Below the pieces are notes generated by a model, which did no database searches, had not been told where the DNA came from, and saw only the letters and a program-made list of their open reading frames with translations. A program made the position numbers and the translations under genes. Shown piece after piece: positions 1 through 8,072 of a stretch of DNA of 64,000 nt. This stretch comes from Cryobacterium sp. SO1 (GTDB lineage: Bacteria; Actinomycetota; Actinomycetes; Actinomycetales; Microbacteriaceae), in the NCBI RefSeq assembly GCF_004210215.2, contig NZ_CP067394.1, positions 1,736,001 to 1,800,000 on the forward strand. Direction: 5' to 3'. Numbering within the stretch: the stretch's first letter is position 1; the number at the start of each line of letters is the position of its first letter.

Positions 1-906
1 CGAGACGACCAGGTCGGCATCCAACCGCACGGTCTCACCGGCCGCGTTGGTGTAGGTGACGCCCTCGACCGTGGCCTGGGCGCGCCGGCCGGCGGGCGTG
101 GGTCCCGAGCGAATCGCCTGCACGGTGGCGCCGGTCTCGATGGTGACGCCGGCCGCGCGGGCCAGGTCGACGATGCTCTCGATCAGCCGGGTGAAGCCGC
201 CCTGCGGGTAGAGCACGCCGTCGGCCAGGTCGAGGTGGCTCATCAGGTGGTACATCGACGGGGTGCGGTCGGGGGAGGAGCCGAGGAACACCGCGGGGTA
301 GCCGAGGATCTGGCGGATGCGGGGGTCGCGGAAGTAGCCGGCCACGAACTTGTCCAGCGGCTGCAGCAGCAGCCGGCCAAGCCGGCCCATCCGGGAAAGC
401 ACGTCGCGCACCAGCAGCGGCTTGAACGAGGCGAAACTCGTGTAAAGGAACCTGGCCACGGCCATATCGTAGGTTTCTTTGGCGCTGGCCAGGTACTTCT
501 CCAGTTTTTTACCGCCGCCGGGTTCGAGGGTGTCGAACAGACGGATGTTGTCGGCCCGTTCGGCGCGCACGTCGACGGGCTCGGAGTCCGATTCGAAGAA
601 CACCCGGTAGCCGGGGTCGAGCCTGGTCAGCTGCAGCTGCTCGGCCGCGCTGGTGCCCATCAGCCGGTAGAAGTGCTCGAACACCTCCGGCATGAGGTAC
701 CAGGACGGCCCGGTTTCGAAGCGGAAGCCGTCGGCCTCCCAGAAACCGGCGCGGCCGCCGAGGGTGTCGTGGGCCTCCAACAGGGTGACCTGGTGACCTT
801 CCTTGGCCAGCAGTGCCGCGCTGGCCAGGCCGGCGATACCGCCGCCGATCACGACCGTGCGGGTGAGGGGGGCCGTGGTCGGGGTACGTCCGGTCGGGCT
901 GCTCAC
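1..906 (-). CDS. crtI: Phytoene desaturase CrtI (partial, N-terminal 302 residues)
   Basis: Dehydrogenates phytoene toward lycopene at the membrane, using FAD. The reading frame is open from a GTG at 906-904 to the window edge, so the C-terminus is missing; no internal stop is seen. The N-terminus has the dinucleotide-binding motif GGGIAGL at residues 21-27 followed by an acidic strand end (LLEA), and then the family segment GGRAGFWEADGFRFETGPSW. The family is usually about 500-560 residues, so roughly 60% is present. The GTG overlaps the crtB stop codon (GTGA), so the two genes are probably translationally coupled. It is the fourth gene of idi-crtE-crtB-crtI. The family is clear; the exact number of desaturation steps cannot be told. 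Confidence 0.93.
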   Translation of the reverse strand, partial: MSSPTGRTPTTAPLTRTVVIGGGIAGLASAALLAKEGHQVTLLEAHDTLGGRAGFWEADGFRFETGPSWYLMPEVFEHFYRLMGTSAAEQLQLTRLDPGYRVFFESDSEPVDVRAERADNIRLFDTLEPGGGKKLEKYLASAKETYDMAVARFLYTSFASFKPLLVRDVLSRMGRLGRLLLQPLDKFVAGYFRDPRIRQILGYPAVFLGSSPDRTPSMYHLMSHLDLADGVLYPQGGFTRLIESIVDLARAAGVTIETGATVQAIRSGPTPAGRRAQATVEGVTYTNAAGETVRLDADLVVS

Positions 907-1811
907 CGTCGCCACGCCTGCGGGCCGAACGAGGACGAGAGGGCGATCATCAGTTTCTCCGGATCCGGCACCCGCACGCGGGTGCTCATCAAGGCGTGGG
1001 CGGGGGTCTCCCGCAGTTTCGCAGATAACCGGGCGAACAACCGGTGGGCGGCGGTGACGGCGCGTCGGCTGCTCGTCGGCAGCAGCGGCAGCACTCGTTC
1101 GGCGGCCTCGAGGTCGGCATCCATGTCATCGAGCAGCAGCTGCTTCTGCGGTTCGGTGAGCCGGGTGAGGTCGACGCCCGGGAAGTAGTTGCGGCCGAGC
1201 GAATCCCGGTCGGCGGCCAGATCGCGCAAGAAGTTGACCTTCTGGAACGCGGCGCCGAGGCTGCGTGCGCCGTGTTCAAGAATGGCGTGGTCCGAGGGTG
1301 ACCGCGGGGAGTCCCGCAGGAAGCTGCGCAGGCACATCAGCCCGACGACCTCGGCCGAGCCGTAGATGTACTCGGCCACACTGGCCGCCGTGAACGGGGC
1401 CGGGTCGAGATCCCGCCGCATCGAGGCGTAGAACGGCCGGGTGAGAGCCGGTTCGATGCCCACTCGTCGTGCGGTGACGGCGAAGGCGTGCACCACGAGG
1501 TTGGTGCTGAAGCCGCGCGCCATCGCGCGCTCGGTTTCCTGCTCGAGGTCGTCGAGCAGCTCGCGCTGACCGGCCAGGTCGATGCCGGCACCGCTGGCGG
1601 CGCCGTCGACGATTTCGTCGGCGATGCGCACGAGCGCGTAGATGCTGCGTACTTCCTCGCGCACACCGGGGGCCAGCAGCCGCGCGGCCAGGCCGAATGA
1701 TGTGGAGTACTGCCCGATGACCGTGGTGGCGCTGGCCAGGGCGGCCGCGTTGTAGTTGGCCAGACCGGTGGTCGGGGCTCCGACGGCCGGCCCGAGCGTA
1801 TTGCGGCTCAT
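903..1811 (-). CDS. crtB: Phytoene synthase CrtB
   Basis: Condenses two geranylgeranyl diphosphates to phytoene, the first committed carotenoid step. The 302-residue length is normal for the squalene/phytoene synthase family. Both aspartate-rich Mg-binding motifs are present: DEIVD at residues 65-69 and DLAADRD at 197-203, the second followed by SLGRNYFPG. The start ATG overlaps the crtE stop (ATGA) and the gene's own stop overlaps the crtI GTG, so it lies inside a tightly coupled operon. Nothing looks damaged here, in contrast to idi upstream. Confidence 0.95.
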   Translation of the reverse strand: MSRNTLGPAVGAPTTGLANYNAAALASATTVIGQYSTSFGLAARLLAPGVREEVRSIYALVRIADEIVDGAASGAGIDLAGQRELLDDLEQETERAMARGFSTNLVVHAFAVTARRVGIEPALTRPFYASMRRDLDPAPFTAASVAEYIYGSAEVVGLMCLRSFLRDSPRSPSDHAILEHGARSLGAAFQKVNFLRDLAADRDSLGRNYFPGVDLTRLTEPQKQLLLDDMDADLEAAERVLPLLPTSSRRAVTAAHRLFARLSAKLRETPAHALMSTRVRVPDPEKLMIALSSSFGPQAWRR

Positions 1812-2854
1812 TTCTGCCGCGTCACGGCGCTCAGCGCCAACTGGGTGAGGGTGGTGCGCAGGGTGTCGGGCATCAGCGGTCCCTGCAGGGCGTCCACCGC
1901 GCGGCTTGCGTACTCACGAGCGAGGGCATCCGCGGTCTCCGGGGCGCCGCAGTCGCGCAGATGGCCGCGTACCAGGTCCGCCTCGGCGTCGGTGAGGTCG
2001 CTCTTGCCCAGAAAGGGCGCGATCAGGGGCCACCGGTCCGTGGCGCCGGCGTGCGCGATGAGCGCGGTCTGCTTGCCCTCGCGGAGGTCAGCGATGACGC
2101 TCTTGCCGGTGCTGTCCGGGTCGCCGAAAACGCCCAGCAGGTCATCGGTGAGCTGGAAGGCGACGCCGATCAGGCGGCCGAACCGTCCGAGGGCGTCGAT
2201 GGCCTCCTCTGGTGCCCCGGCGAGGACGGCACCGGCCTGCAGGGGAGCCTCGAAGGAGTAGATCGCCGTCTTGTGTTCGAGCGTCGTGACGACCTGGTCG
2301 ATCGTGAGGGGGACCCGGCTGACCGTGTTGGTCACATCCGCCAGCTCGCCCGCGGCGGAGACGAACACGGCCCTGTCGAGCAGGTCGAGCAGCCGGCCGC
2401 GCAGTTCGGCGGGCACCGGCAGCAGGGCGAGCGCGCGATGGGCCTCGCTCAGCGCCAGATCGCCGGCCAGGATGGCGGCGGTCGAGGCCCAGGCCTCAGC
2501 CTGTGCGCTCTGGGCCCCGTGCGCAATGGCGCGTTCGGTGAACCGGCCGGCGATGTTGGCCATCCCGCGGCGTGACAGGTCGCGGTCGATCACGTCGTCG
2601 TGGATCAGGAACGCCGTGTGCAGCAGTTCGAAGCTCACCGCGACGGGGGTGGACAGGGTGTGGTCGGTGCCGCCGAAACCGTCATAGGCGGCCAGCACCA
2701 GGGCGGGCCGCACGCGCTTGCCGCCGCGGCTGGCCTGGTCGAGGGAATCCCAGAGTGCGACGTAGTGGTCGCCGTAGTCGCTGGCGCGCAGCCGGGCCGC
2801 GGCGAAGAATCGGTGCAACTCGGTTTCGACGCCGAGCGTCTGGATCTCATGCAC
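1808..2854 (-). CDS. crtE: Geranylgeranyl diphosphate synthase CrtE (polyprenyl synthase)
   Basis: Chain elongation of allylic diphosphates with isopentenyl diphosphate, giving the C20 precursor for CrtB. The first aspartate-rich motif DDVID is at residues 86-90 and the second DDLLG at 237-241, with the lysines and arginines of GGKRVRP near residue 45-50. The start is a GTG eight bases inside the end of idi; an ATG nearby is out of frame. Its placement directly before crtB argues for a GGPP product, but chain length is inferred from context. A second prenyl synthase lies at 29218-30363, so the two probably serve different pathways. Confidence 0.92.
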   Translation of the reverse strand: MHEIQTLGVETELHRFFAAARLRASDYGDHYVALWDSLDQASRGGKRVRPALVLAAYDGFGGTDHTLSTPVAVSFELLHTAFLIHDDVIDRDLSRRGMANIAGRFTERAIAHGAQSAQAEAWASTAAILAGDLALSEAHRALALLPVPAELRGRLLDLLDRAVFVSAAGELADVTNTVSRVPLTIDQVVTTLEHKTAIYSFEAPLQAGAVLAGAPEEAIDALGRFGRLIGVAFQLTDDLLGVFGDPDSTGKSVIADLREGKQTALIAHAGATDRWPLIAPFLGKSDLTDAEADLVRGHLRDCGAPETADALAREYASRAVDALQGPLMPDTLRTTLTQLALSAVTRQK

Positions 2855-3430
2855 GGAAGGTCTCCAGTTCCCGCATCTGCAGAACCATCCAGGGGCTGAA
2901 GGCGAATGGGCTGGCCAGCACGGAGCCCTGCAGGGTCTCCGGGTCGGTCCAGGTGAACTCCATCACCTCGTCGGGGTTGGGCACCGGGTCGCCAGTCGCC
3001 ACTGCCAGGTACACCGGGCAGACCTCGTTCTCGACGATGCCGCTGCTGTCGGTCGCGCGGTAGCGAAACAGGGGCAGCGCCAGGTCGATATCGGTCACCG
3101 CCAGGCCAAGCTCGAAGTCCGCGCGGCGCCGCACGGCGTCGGGTAGGGTCTCGGCCGGGCCGGGTGGCCGCAGAACGAATTCGTCCACACGCCGGGCCAG
3201 GTCTTCTTGGTCAGGGCCCGTCGGGTGATCAGGACCTCGCCGCGGTCGTTGAACACGTAGCAGGAGAATGCCAAGTGCAGGGAGGTGTCGGCGCCGTGGA
3301 CGCTGCTCTTGGGGGCGGTACCGATCTCGCGGCCGTTCTGGTCGAGAAGGACCACCAGGTCGTCGACAAACCCACTGCCGCCGGTCTGCTGATCACCGGC
3401 ACGCTCGATGGTGGATTCTGCTGTGTGCAT
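2847..3430 (-). pseudogene. idi: Isopentenyl-diphosphate delta-isomerase Idi, frameshifted
   Basis: Type 1 IPP isomerase of the Nudix fold, which converts IPP to DMAPP at the head of the carotenoid operon. Two overlapping minus-strand frames together give one complete protein. The first starts at ATG 3430 (purine-rich AGAGGGAG upstream) and carries [18 protein letters not shown]; the second continues with [19 protein letters not shown] to the stop at 2847. The frame breaks at about 3157-3164, where GHP should run into PAETLPDAV. Restoring one base in the short G run at 3157-3159 (or 3162-3164) repairs the reading frame exactly. The first frame otherwise ends at 3095 with unrelated sequence. 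It could be a true lesion or a homopolymer error in the assembly. The downstream crtE start overlaps its end. Confidence 0.85.
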
Positions 3431-3473
3431 CACGGGACTCCCTCTCGTGCAGCCAAGATACTCCAAAAAGTAC

Positions 3474-3486
3474 CTAACCGAGTTAG
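3474..3486. promoter_or_regulatory. Operator-like inverted repeat between idi-crt operon and marR
   Basis: CTAAC-CGA-GTTAG, a perfect 5-bp inverted repeat, sits in the 73-bp gap between the divergent idi and marR starts. Position and symmetry suit a MarR-family dimer. Binding by the neighbouring regulator is inferred. Confidence 0.5.
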
Positions 3487-3487
3487 C

Positions 3488-3493
3488 GATAAT
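3488..3493 (+). promoter_or_regulatory. Possible -10 element of the marR gene
   Basis: GATAAT lies 10 bp before the marR ATG and directly beside the CTAAC/GTTAG palindrome, so a protein bound there would block transcription. No clear -35 hexamer is seen. The short spacing suggests a leaderless or almost leaderless transcript. Confidence 0.4.
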
Positions 3494-3503
3494 CGAGGCT
3501 AGC

Positions 3504-4244
3504 ATGGTCGCTATGCCCGCCGACGTCGAACCCGCCGCCGAGCTGAGACGACCCGGTTCACCGGGCTACTTCTACCCGAACGACGCCGCCGGGGACGCCG
3601 TGCCTGTCGTCACCGCATCGGTGAGTACCGCATCCGTGGGCACTGCATCTGCGAGCACTGCGTCTGTGAGCGCCGTGGATGTCCTGCGAGCGGTGCGCCG
3701 TTTCCGTGCGGCCGACGTGGCCATGCGCATCAGGGCGCGCTCCGACATGGAGATGAACGATTCCGACCTGGTCGCTCTGCGCCACCTGATCGCGGCTGAG
3801 GAACGTTCGGAGTCGATCGGCCCGAAAGACCTCAGCGTTTTCCTGGGCATCTCCTCCGCGGCCACCGCCAAGCTGCTCTCCCGTTTGGAGGCCGCCGGCC
3901 GGCTCCACCGCGAACCGCACCCGAGCGACCGGCGGGCGCAGGTGCTGCACGCCACCCGACGTGCCCACGACGAGATCCGGCGCGTATTAGGCGCGGCGCA
4001 CCAGCGGATGTTGGCCGCTGCCGAAAGGCTCACAGCGCCGGAGCAGCGCGCCGTGGTGAGCTTCCTCGACGAGCTCAGCGGCGCAATGGACGAGCCGACC
4101 GAGCCGCACGAGCCGGCCGAGCCGCACGAGCCGGCCGAGCCGAGCCGGCCGGGCACGCCGGGCACGCCGGGCACGCCGAGTCGGCTGGACTCGTTGAGCC
4201 GGCCGGAGCCGTCTGAGGGCTCAGAGGCCGCGGGGTACCCTTGA
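3504..4244 (+). CDS. MarR-family regulator, CrtR-like
   Basis: Winged-helix regulator of 246 residues. The DNA-binding part spans about residues 85-150, with helix [19 protein letters not shown] and wing HPSDRRAQV. It is divergent from the idi-crt operon, the same arrangement as the MarR-type repressor CrtR beside crtE in Corynebacterium glutamicum, so carotenoid control with a prenyl diphosphate signal is a reasonable inference. The start at 3504 was preferred to an upstream ATG at 3408 because the longer form would run through the idi start and promoter. The N-terminal tail has a 15-bp DNA repeat ([10 protein letters not shown] units, 3621-3665) and the C-terminal tail has EPHEPA and GTP repeats; both tails look disordered and unusual for MarR proteins. 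Confidence 0.82.
   Translation: MVAMPADVEPAAELRRPGSPGYFYPNDAAGDAVPVVTASVSTASVGTASASTASVSAVDVLRAVRRFRAADVAMRIRARSDMEMNDSDLVALRHLIAAEERSESIGPKDLSVFLGISSAATAKLLSRLEAAGRLHREPHPSDRRAQVLHATRRAHDEIRRVLGAAHQRMLAAAERLTAPEQRAVVSFLDELSGAMDEPTEPHEPAEPHEPAEPSRPGTPGTPGTPSRLDSLSRPEPSEGSEAAGYP
4236..4241 (+). promoter_or_regulatory. Possible -10 element for apt
   Basis: TACCCT ends 7 bp before the apt GTG, the spacing expected for a leaderless transcript. It lies inside the last codons of the marR gene. No good -35 match is seen, so this is tentative. Confidence 0.3.
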
Positions 4245-4248
4245 GCAC

Positions 4249-4776
4249 GTGATTGTTCCCGCCGCCCAGCACGTGCACACCCTCCTCGCCTCGTATTCGG
4301 ACTTCCCTCTCCCTGGGATCCTGTTCCGTGACCTCAACCCGGTGTTCGCCGACGCCGTGGCGTTCCGGGCGATCATCGACGACCTGAGCGAGCGGTACCG
4401 CGGACAGTTCGATGCAGTGGCCGGCATCGAGGCTCGCGGATTCCTACTCGCGGCCGGTATCGGTTACGCCGCCGAGTGTGCGGTGCTCGCTGTGCGAAAG
4501 GGCGGGAAGCTGCCCGGTACCGTACTCACCGAGGAATACGACCTGGAGTACGGTTCCGCGCGCCTCGAGGTGGAGGTCGGGCAGCTGCCCGCCGGCACCC
4601 GGGTTCTCATCGTCGATGACGTGCTCGCCACCGGCGGCACGGTCGCGGCGACCGCCCGGCTCATAGAACGGGCCGGCTACGTGACGATCGGCGTGGGTGT
4701 GGTGCTCGAACTGGCCGATCTCGACGGGCGCAGCCGCCTCGGCGACGTTCCCGTGCACACCATCGTTTCGGTCTGA
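4249..4776 (+). CDS. apt: Adenine phosphoribosyltransferase
   Basis: Purine salvage: adenine plus PRPP gives AMP. The 175-residue length is normal. The PRPP-binding motif VDDVLATGGT is at residues 122-131, and the conserved AGIEARGF block is at 58-65. The start is a GTG four bases after the marR stop, with no strong ribosome site, so it may be read from a leaderless transcript or coupled to marR. The neighbouring deoC is convergent, placing two nucleotide-salvage genes together. Confidence 0.95.
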   Translation: MIVPAAQHVHTLLASYSDFPLPGILFRDLNPVFADAVAFRAIIDDLSERYRGQFDAVAGIEARGFLLAAGIGYAAECAVLAVRKGGKLPGTVLTEEYDLEYGSARLEVEVGQLPAGTRVLIVDDVLATGGTVAATARLIERAGYVTIGVGVVLELADLDGRSRLGDVPVHTIVSV

Positions 4777-4800
4777 CCCAAACTCAACTGGTCCCCGTGC

Positions 4801-4836
4801 GGACCAGTGCACCCGGTACGCCGGGTGCACATGTCC
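4801..4836. terminator. Hairpin between convergent apt and deoC
   Basis: A perfect 10-bp stem, GTGCACCCGG with CCGGGTGCAC (4807-4816 and 4821-4830) around a TACG loop, extended by GGAC/GTCC outside a 2x2 internal loop. There is no T tract. Its place between two convergent genes suggests a bidirectional terminator. Confidence 0.55.
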
Positions 4837-4892
4837 GATTCGGCACCAGAAACTCCCGCCCCGTCCGGCGGCTACTTACACGGTGAAGGGCT

Positions 4893-5606
4893 CTAGTAGG
4901 CGGCGGGGTTGGCCGAGGGCTCGACCGGTGCTCCGGAGAGCACGGCCCTGCTGCCCGACACGCCGAGGCGGCTGGCGCCGGCATCGATCATGGCGAGGGC
5001 GTCGGCGTGGCTGCGTACTCCGCCGGAGGCCTTGACGCGCGCCGCGCCGTTCACGGTTGCCGCCATGAGGCGGACGGCGTGCACGGTAGCGCCGCCGGCC
5101 GGGTGGAACCCGGTCGAGGTCTTGACGAAGTCGGCTCCGGCGGTCACGGCGGCACGGCAGGCACCCACGATCTCGTCGTCGGTGAGGGCGGCGGATTCGA
5201 TGATCACCTTGAGGATCAGCGGAGCGGGGAGCTCGGCGCGCACGGCGCTGATGTCGGCCTCGACCAGATCGAACCGGCCGGCCTTGGCCGCTCCGATGTC
5301 GATGACCATGTCGACCTCATCAGTGCCCTGCGACACGGCCAGGGCGGCCTCAGCGGCCTTGATCGAGCTGGCGTGTTTGCCACTGGGGAAACCGCAGACG
5401 ACGGCGACCTTGAGGTCGGCATCCACGGGGATGGTGAGGGGCAGCATCGACGGTGACACGCAGACCGAGTAGACGCCAAGCTCAACGGCCTCGGCGATGA
5501 GGGCAGCCACGTCGGCCTGGGTGGCCTCGGGCTTGAGCAGGGTGTGGTCGATGTAGCGGGCCAGGCCGGCGACGGTCAGTGCGGAGGCAGGTGTGGAAGT
5601 CGTCAT
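4893..5606 (-). CDS. deoC: Deoxyribose-phosphate aldolase
   Basis: Splits 2-deoxyribose-5-phosphate into acetaldehyde and glyceraldehyde-3-phosphate in deoxynucleoside breakdown. The 237-residue class I aldolase has the Schiff-base lysine in FVKTSTGF (K162) and the second active-site lysine in VKASGGVR (K192). The start ATG at 5606 has AAAGGA upstream; a longer open frame reaching 5945 was rejected because it would overlap the divergent Nudix gene with non-family sequence. A TAAGAT on the minus strand at 5658-5653 is a possible -10. Confidence 0.95.
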   Translation of the reverse strand: MTTSTPASALTVAGLARYIDHTLLKPEATQADVAALIAEAVELGVYSVCVSPSMLPLTIPVDADLKVAVVCGFPSGKHASSIKAAEAALAVSQGTDEVDMVIDIGAAKAGRFDLVEADISAVRAELPAPLILKVIIESAALTDDEIVGACRAAVTAGADFVKTSTGFHPAGGATVHAVRLMAATVNGAARVKASGGVRSHADALAMIDAGASRLGVSGSRAVLSGAPVEPSANPAAY

Positions 5607-5693
5607 GCTCGTACGTCCTTTGGGTGGGGCGATGGGGGGTCCGCCGGGCTTGATCTTACCCGGGGTGCTGCTGATGTTCCCTGGCGGGTGCGG

Positions 5694-5699
5694 CATGCT
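5694..5699 (+). promoter_or_regulatory. Possible -10 element for the Nudix gene
   Basis: CATGCT ends 6 bp before the Nudix ATG, fitting a leaderless start. The purine stretch AAGGA touches the ATG directly and is too close to act as a normal ribosome site. Confidence 0.3.
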
Positions 5700-5705
5700 T
5701 AAGGA

Positions 5706-6155
5706 ATGAGCGGCAGTGGTGATGCGTGGGTCTACGGGCCTGACGGTGCTAGGTTCTGGGGCGTCTACGGGGCGGCGGGTCTCCTGGTGCACCATCCCGA
5801 CCGTGGAGTCCTCCTGCAACACCGCGCCATCTGGAGCCATCAGGGTGACACCTGGGGCGTGCCCGGCGGGGCCAGACACGAGAACGAGAGCGCGTTCGAT
5901 GCCGCCGTCCGGGAGGCCGGCGAGGAGGCCGGTGTGCCCGCCCATCTACTCAGGCTGAACTTCAGCTCGGTGGTCGACCTGGGTTTCTGGTCGTACACCA
6001 CGGTGGTTGTGCGGGCCCTCGAGGCCTTCGAGCCGGTGATCAGCGATACCGAGAGCATCGCGCTGCGCTGGGTTCCACCGGCGGAGGTGGAACTGCTGCC
6101 GCTGCATCCGGGCTTCGCCGCCAGTTGGCCGGCGCTCAGGGGCCGCCTCGCCTGA
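5706..6155 (+). CDS. Nudix hydrolase
   Basis: Small pyrophosphohydrolase of 149 residues. The complete Nudix box follows the pattern G-x5-E-x7-REUxEExGU, running from GARHENE to REAGEEAGV at about residues 55-77, so the metal-binding glutamates are intact. The N-terminal sequence ([20 protein letters not shown]) is typical of the NTP-cleaning MutT-like group, but the substrate cannot be told. Its last 20 bp overlap the end of the convergent DUF1295 gene. It is divergent from deoC across 99 bp. Confidence 0.9.
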   Translation: MSGSGDAWVYGPDGARFWGVYGAAGLLVHHPDRGVLLQHRAIWSHQGDTWGVPGGARHENESAFDAAVREAGEEAGVPAHLLRLNFSSVVDLGFWSYTTVVVRALEAFEPVISDTESIALRWVPPAEVELLPLHPGFAASWPALRGRLA

Positions 6156-7026
6156 CCGGATCGTCGCCAGCGGATGCGCCCGATGCGCCGGATGCCCCCA
6201 CCGCGCCGGTCGCCGCTCGGCGCGGCGGCCACGGCACCAGCACAGAGACCTGGTGTTGAGACGCCGGATATCCGGTGTGGCGCGAGACCGAGATGCTCTC
6301 GGTGAAAGCGATCGACCCCACGAACAGCACGGTCAGCAGCACCGCGCCCAGCGACCCCACCTGCAGCCAGGTTCCCGCGGCGATGGCGCCGAAGCCGGCC
6401 ATCACCCACCACTGGGCGATCTCGCAGAAGTGGTTGGGGTGCCGGGAGTACCCGAACAGGCCCGTCCGCAGGAAGCCGGGATCGGTGCCACCGCGTGCGC
6501 GGTGGACCCGGCGCGAACGCTGGAAGTCCCAGTGCTGCTGATCGGCCACTCTCTCCCCGACGAGGAAGCCCAGGAACAGGACGGCGGCGACCAGATCGGC
6601 GGCACCGAACGGTGTCCGCCGGTTCGCCAGGGCGACCCAGGCCGGCAGCGTGATGAGCAGCAGCAGATTCTGGTAGCCGGAAATGAAGACCGCGTTGAAC
6701 AGCGCGAAGCGGCGACGACTCATCCGGCGGCGAAGCGCCGCCCACCGGTAGTCCTCACCGCCGGGCCGGTAGCCGCCCTTGCGGGCGAAGTTGACGGTCA
6801 GCTGCGCGCCCCAGAGTGTCCCGAGCACAGCCATCAGCACCAGCCGCGGGTCGGTCAACCCGCCGGCGCCGGCGAACACCCACAGGTACACCGGCGGCAA
6901 CAGCGACCACGACCGGTCGACCCAGGGGTACTCCCTGGTACGCAGCGAGAGCAGCCAGGTCATGGCGATGGCGGCCGCACACAGCGTCAGGCACACCAGC
7001 AGGGCGGATGCGCCGGTGGCGGTCAT
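6136..7026 (-). CDS. DUF1295 (steroid 5-alpha-reductase-like) membrane protein
   Basis: Integral membrane protein of about 296 residues with six or seven hydrophobic segments. The signature block near the C-terminus, GLFGYSRHPNHFCEIAQWW, is typical of DUF1295 and related methyltransferase/reductase-like membrane enzymes; an earlier conserved block is NFARKGGYRPGGEDYRW. The substrate is not known. The ATG overlaps the stop of the LigD ligase frame (ATGA), so it is coupled to the DNA-repair gene, although no functional link is established. The C-terminal tail is rich in GASGASGAS repeats. Confidence 0.85.
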   Translation of the reverse strand: MTATGASALLVCLTLCAAAIAMTWLLSLRTREYPWVDRSWSLLPPVYLWVFAGAGGLTDPRLVLMAVLGTLWGAQLTVNFARKGGYRPGGEDYRWAALRRRMSRRRFALFNAVFISGYQNLLLLITLPAWVALANRRTPFGAADLVAAVLFLGFLVGERVADQQHWDFQRSRRVHRARGGTDPGFLRTGLFGYSRHPNHFCEIAQWWVMAGFGAIAAGTWLQVGSLGAVLLTVLFVGSIAFTESISVSRHTGYPASQHQVSVLVPWPPRRAATGAVGASGASGASAGDDPVRRGGP

Positions 7027-8072
7027 CCGGGAGCCGTTCCCTCCCGCACCACATCGAGGGGCGTCTTGTCGGGACGCAGGCCCCGCCAGCTGGGGTGCCG
7101 CAGCCGGCCCGACGGCGTCCACTCGGCGAACTCCGCCTCGCCCACCAGCGCCGGCTGCACCCAGACCGCGTCGGCCGCATCCTCGGGAGGCACGTCGTCG
7201 AACGGGCTCGCCGCAGCCGGGAGTTCGTCGAGCCGTCGGCGCAGGGCCGTGAGATCCCGGTCACGAAAGCCCGTGCCGATCCGCCCGGCGTAGCGCAGCC
7301 GGCCGGCCGGGGCCTCGCCCGGGCTTCCCGGCTCGGGAATGCCCACCAGCAGCGAGCCGAAGGTGCTGCCGCGGTGCCCGTTCCCGGGGCGCCAGCCGCC
7401 GATCACCACCTCCTGCGCCTTGACGTGCTTGATCTTCACCCACTGGTCGGAGCGCCGTCCGCCGGAATAGGTGCTTCCGGTCGCCTTGGCGATCAGCCCT
7501 TCCAGGCCGAGCTGCACACTGGTGGCAAGCAGCGATTGGGCGTCGCCGCTGAACGACGGCGGTACCTGCACGGTGTTTGTGGGCACGGTGTCTGTGGGCA
7601 CGGTGCTGGTGGGCGCGGTTCTGGTGGCCACGGCGCTCGATGCCGTCACGAGTTCCTCCAGCGCGATACGGCGGGCCGAGTATGGCTGGTCGGTAAGTGT
7701 GGTGCCGCCGTGCTCGAGCAGGTCGAAGACGAAGTAGTGCACGGGGGCCAGCCGCTGGGCCTCCTGCAGGGCTCGCGCATCGGTGACTCCGAGCCTGCTC
7801 TGCAGCCGCGAGAAGTCGGGCCGGTTCTTCGCGTCCAGGGCCACGACCTCGCCGTCCAGCACCGCCCCGCTTGTATCTGCCGCCGCGCGCAGGTCGTCGA
7901 CGAGCTCGGGAAACGACCCCGTCACATCGTTGCCGTTGCGGGTGAGTAAGCGCACCCGCCCGGTGGCGCCGGGCTCGACGTAGGCCAGGGCGCGGATGCC
8001 GTCCCACTTCATCTCGTACGCCCACTCGATCTCCGCCGACAGGTCCTGCAGGCTGCCCGGCCGGGCGAGCAT
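7023..8072 (-). CDS. ligD: LigD ATP-dependent DNA ligase domain (separate frame after a frameshift)
   Basis: Seals the break in non-homologous end joining. The nucleotidyl lysine motif is KWDGIRA near residue 22, followed by LDGEVVAL, a LEGLIAK block and a C-terminal OB-fold part ending PSWRGLRPDKTP. It begins MLARPGSLQDL, which in single-chain LigD proteins follows directly on the phosphoesterase domain, so it is the C-terminal third of one gene cut by a frameshift at 8073-8076. It might still be made from its own ATG at 8072. The linker after the nucleotidyl half has a 15-bp repeat (TVPTD units, 7569-7632) unusual for the family. Confidence 0.88.
   Translation of the reverse strand: MLARPGSLQDLSAEIEWAYEMKWDGIRALAYVEPGATGRVRLLTRNGNDVTGSFPELVDDLRAAADTSGAVLDGEVVALDAKNRPDFSRLQSRLGVTDARALQEAQRLAPVHYFVFDLLEHGGTTLTDQPYSARRIALEELVTASSAVATRTAPTSTVPTDTVPTNTVQVPPSFSGDAQSLLATSVQLGLEGLIAKATGSTYSGGRRSDQWVKIKHVKAQEVVIGGWRPGNGHRGSTFGSLLVGIPEPGSPGEAPAGRLRYAGRIGTGFRDRDLTALRRRLDELPAAASPFDDVPPEDAADAVWVQPALVGEAEFAEWTPSGRLRHPSWRGLRPDKTPLDVVREGTAPG

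Noticed and set aside
3408..3503. Upstream start of the marR gene
   Set aside because: It would cover the idi start, the palindrome and the promoter, and the extra residues are not MarR-like.
5607..5945. N-terminal extension of DeoC
   Set aside because: The added 113 residues overlap the divergent Nudix gene and do not match DeoC; the ATG at 5606 has a ribosome site.
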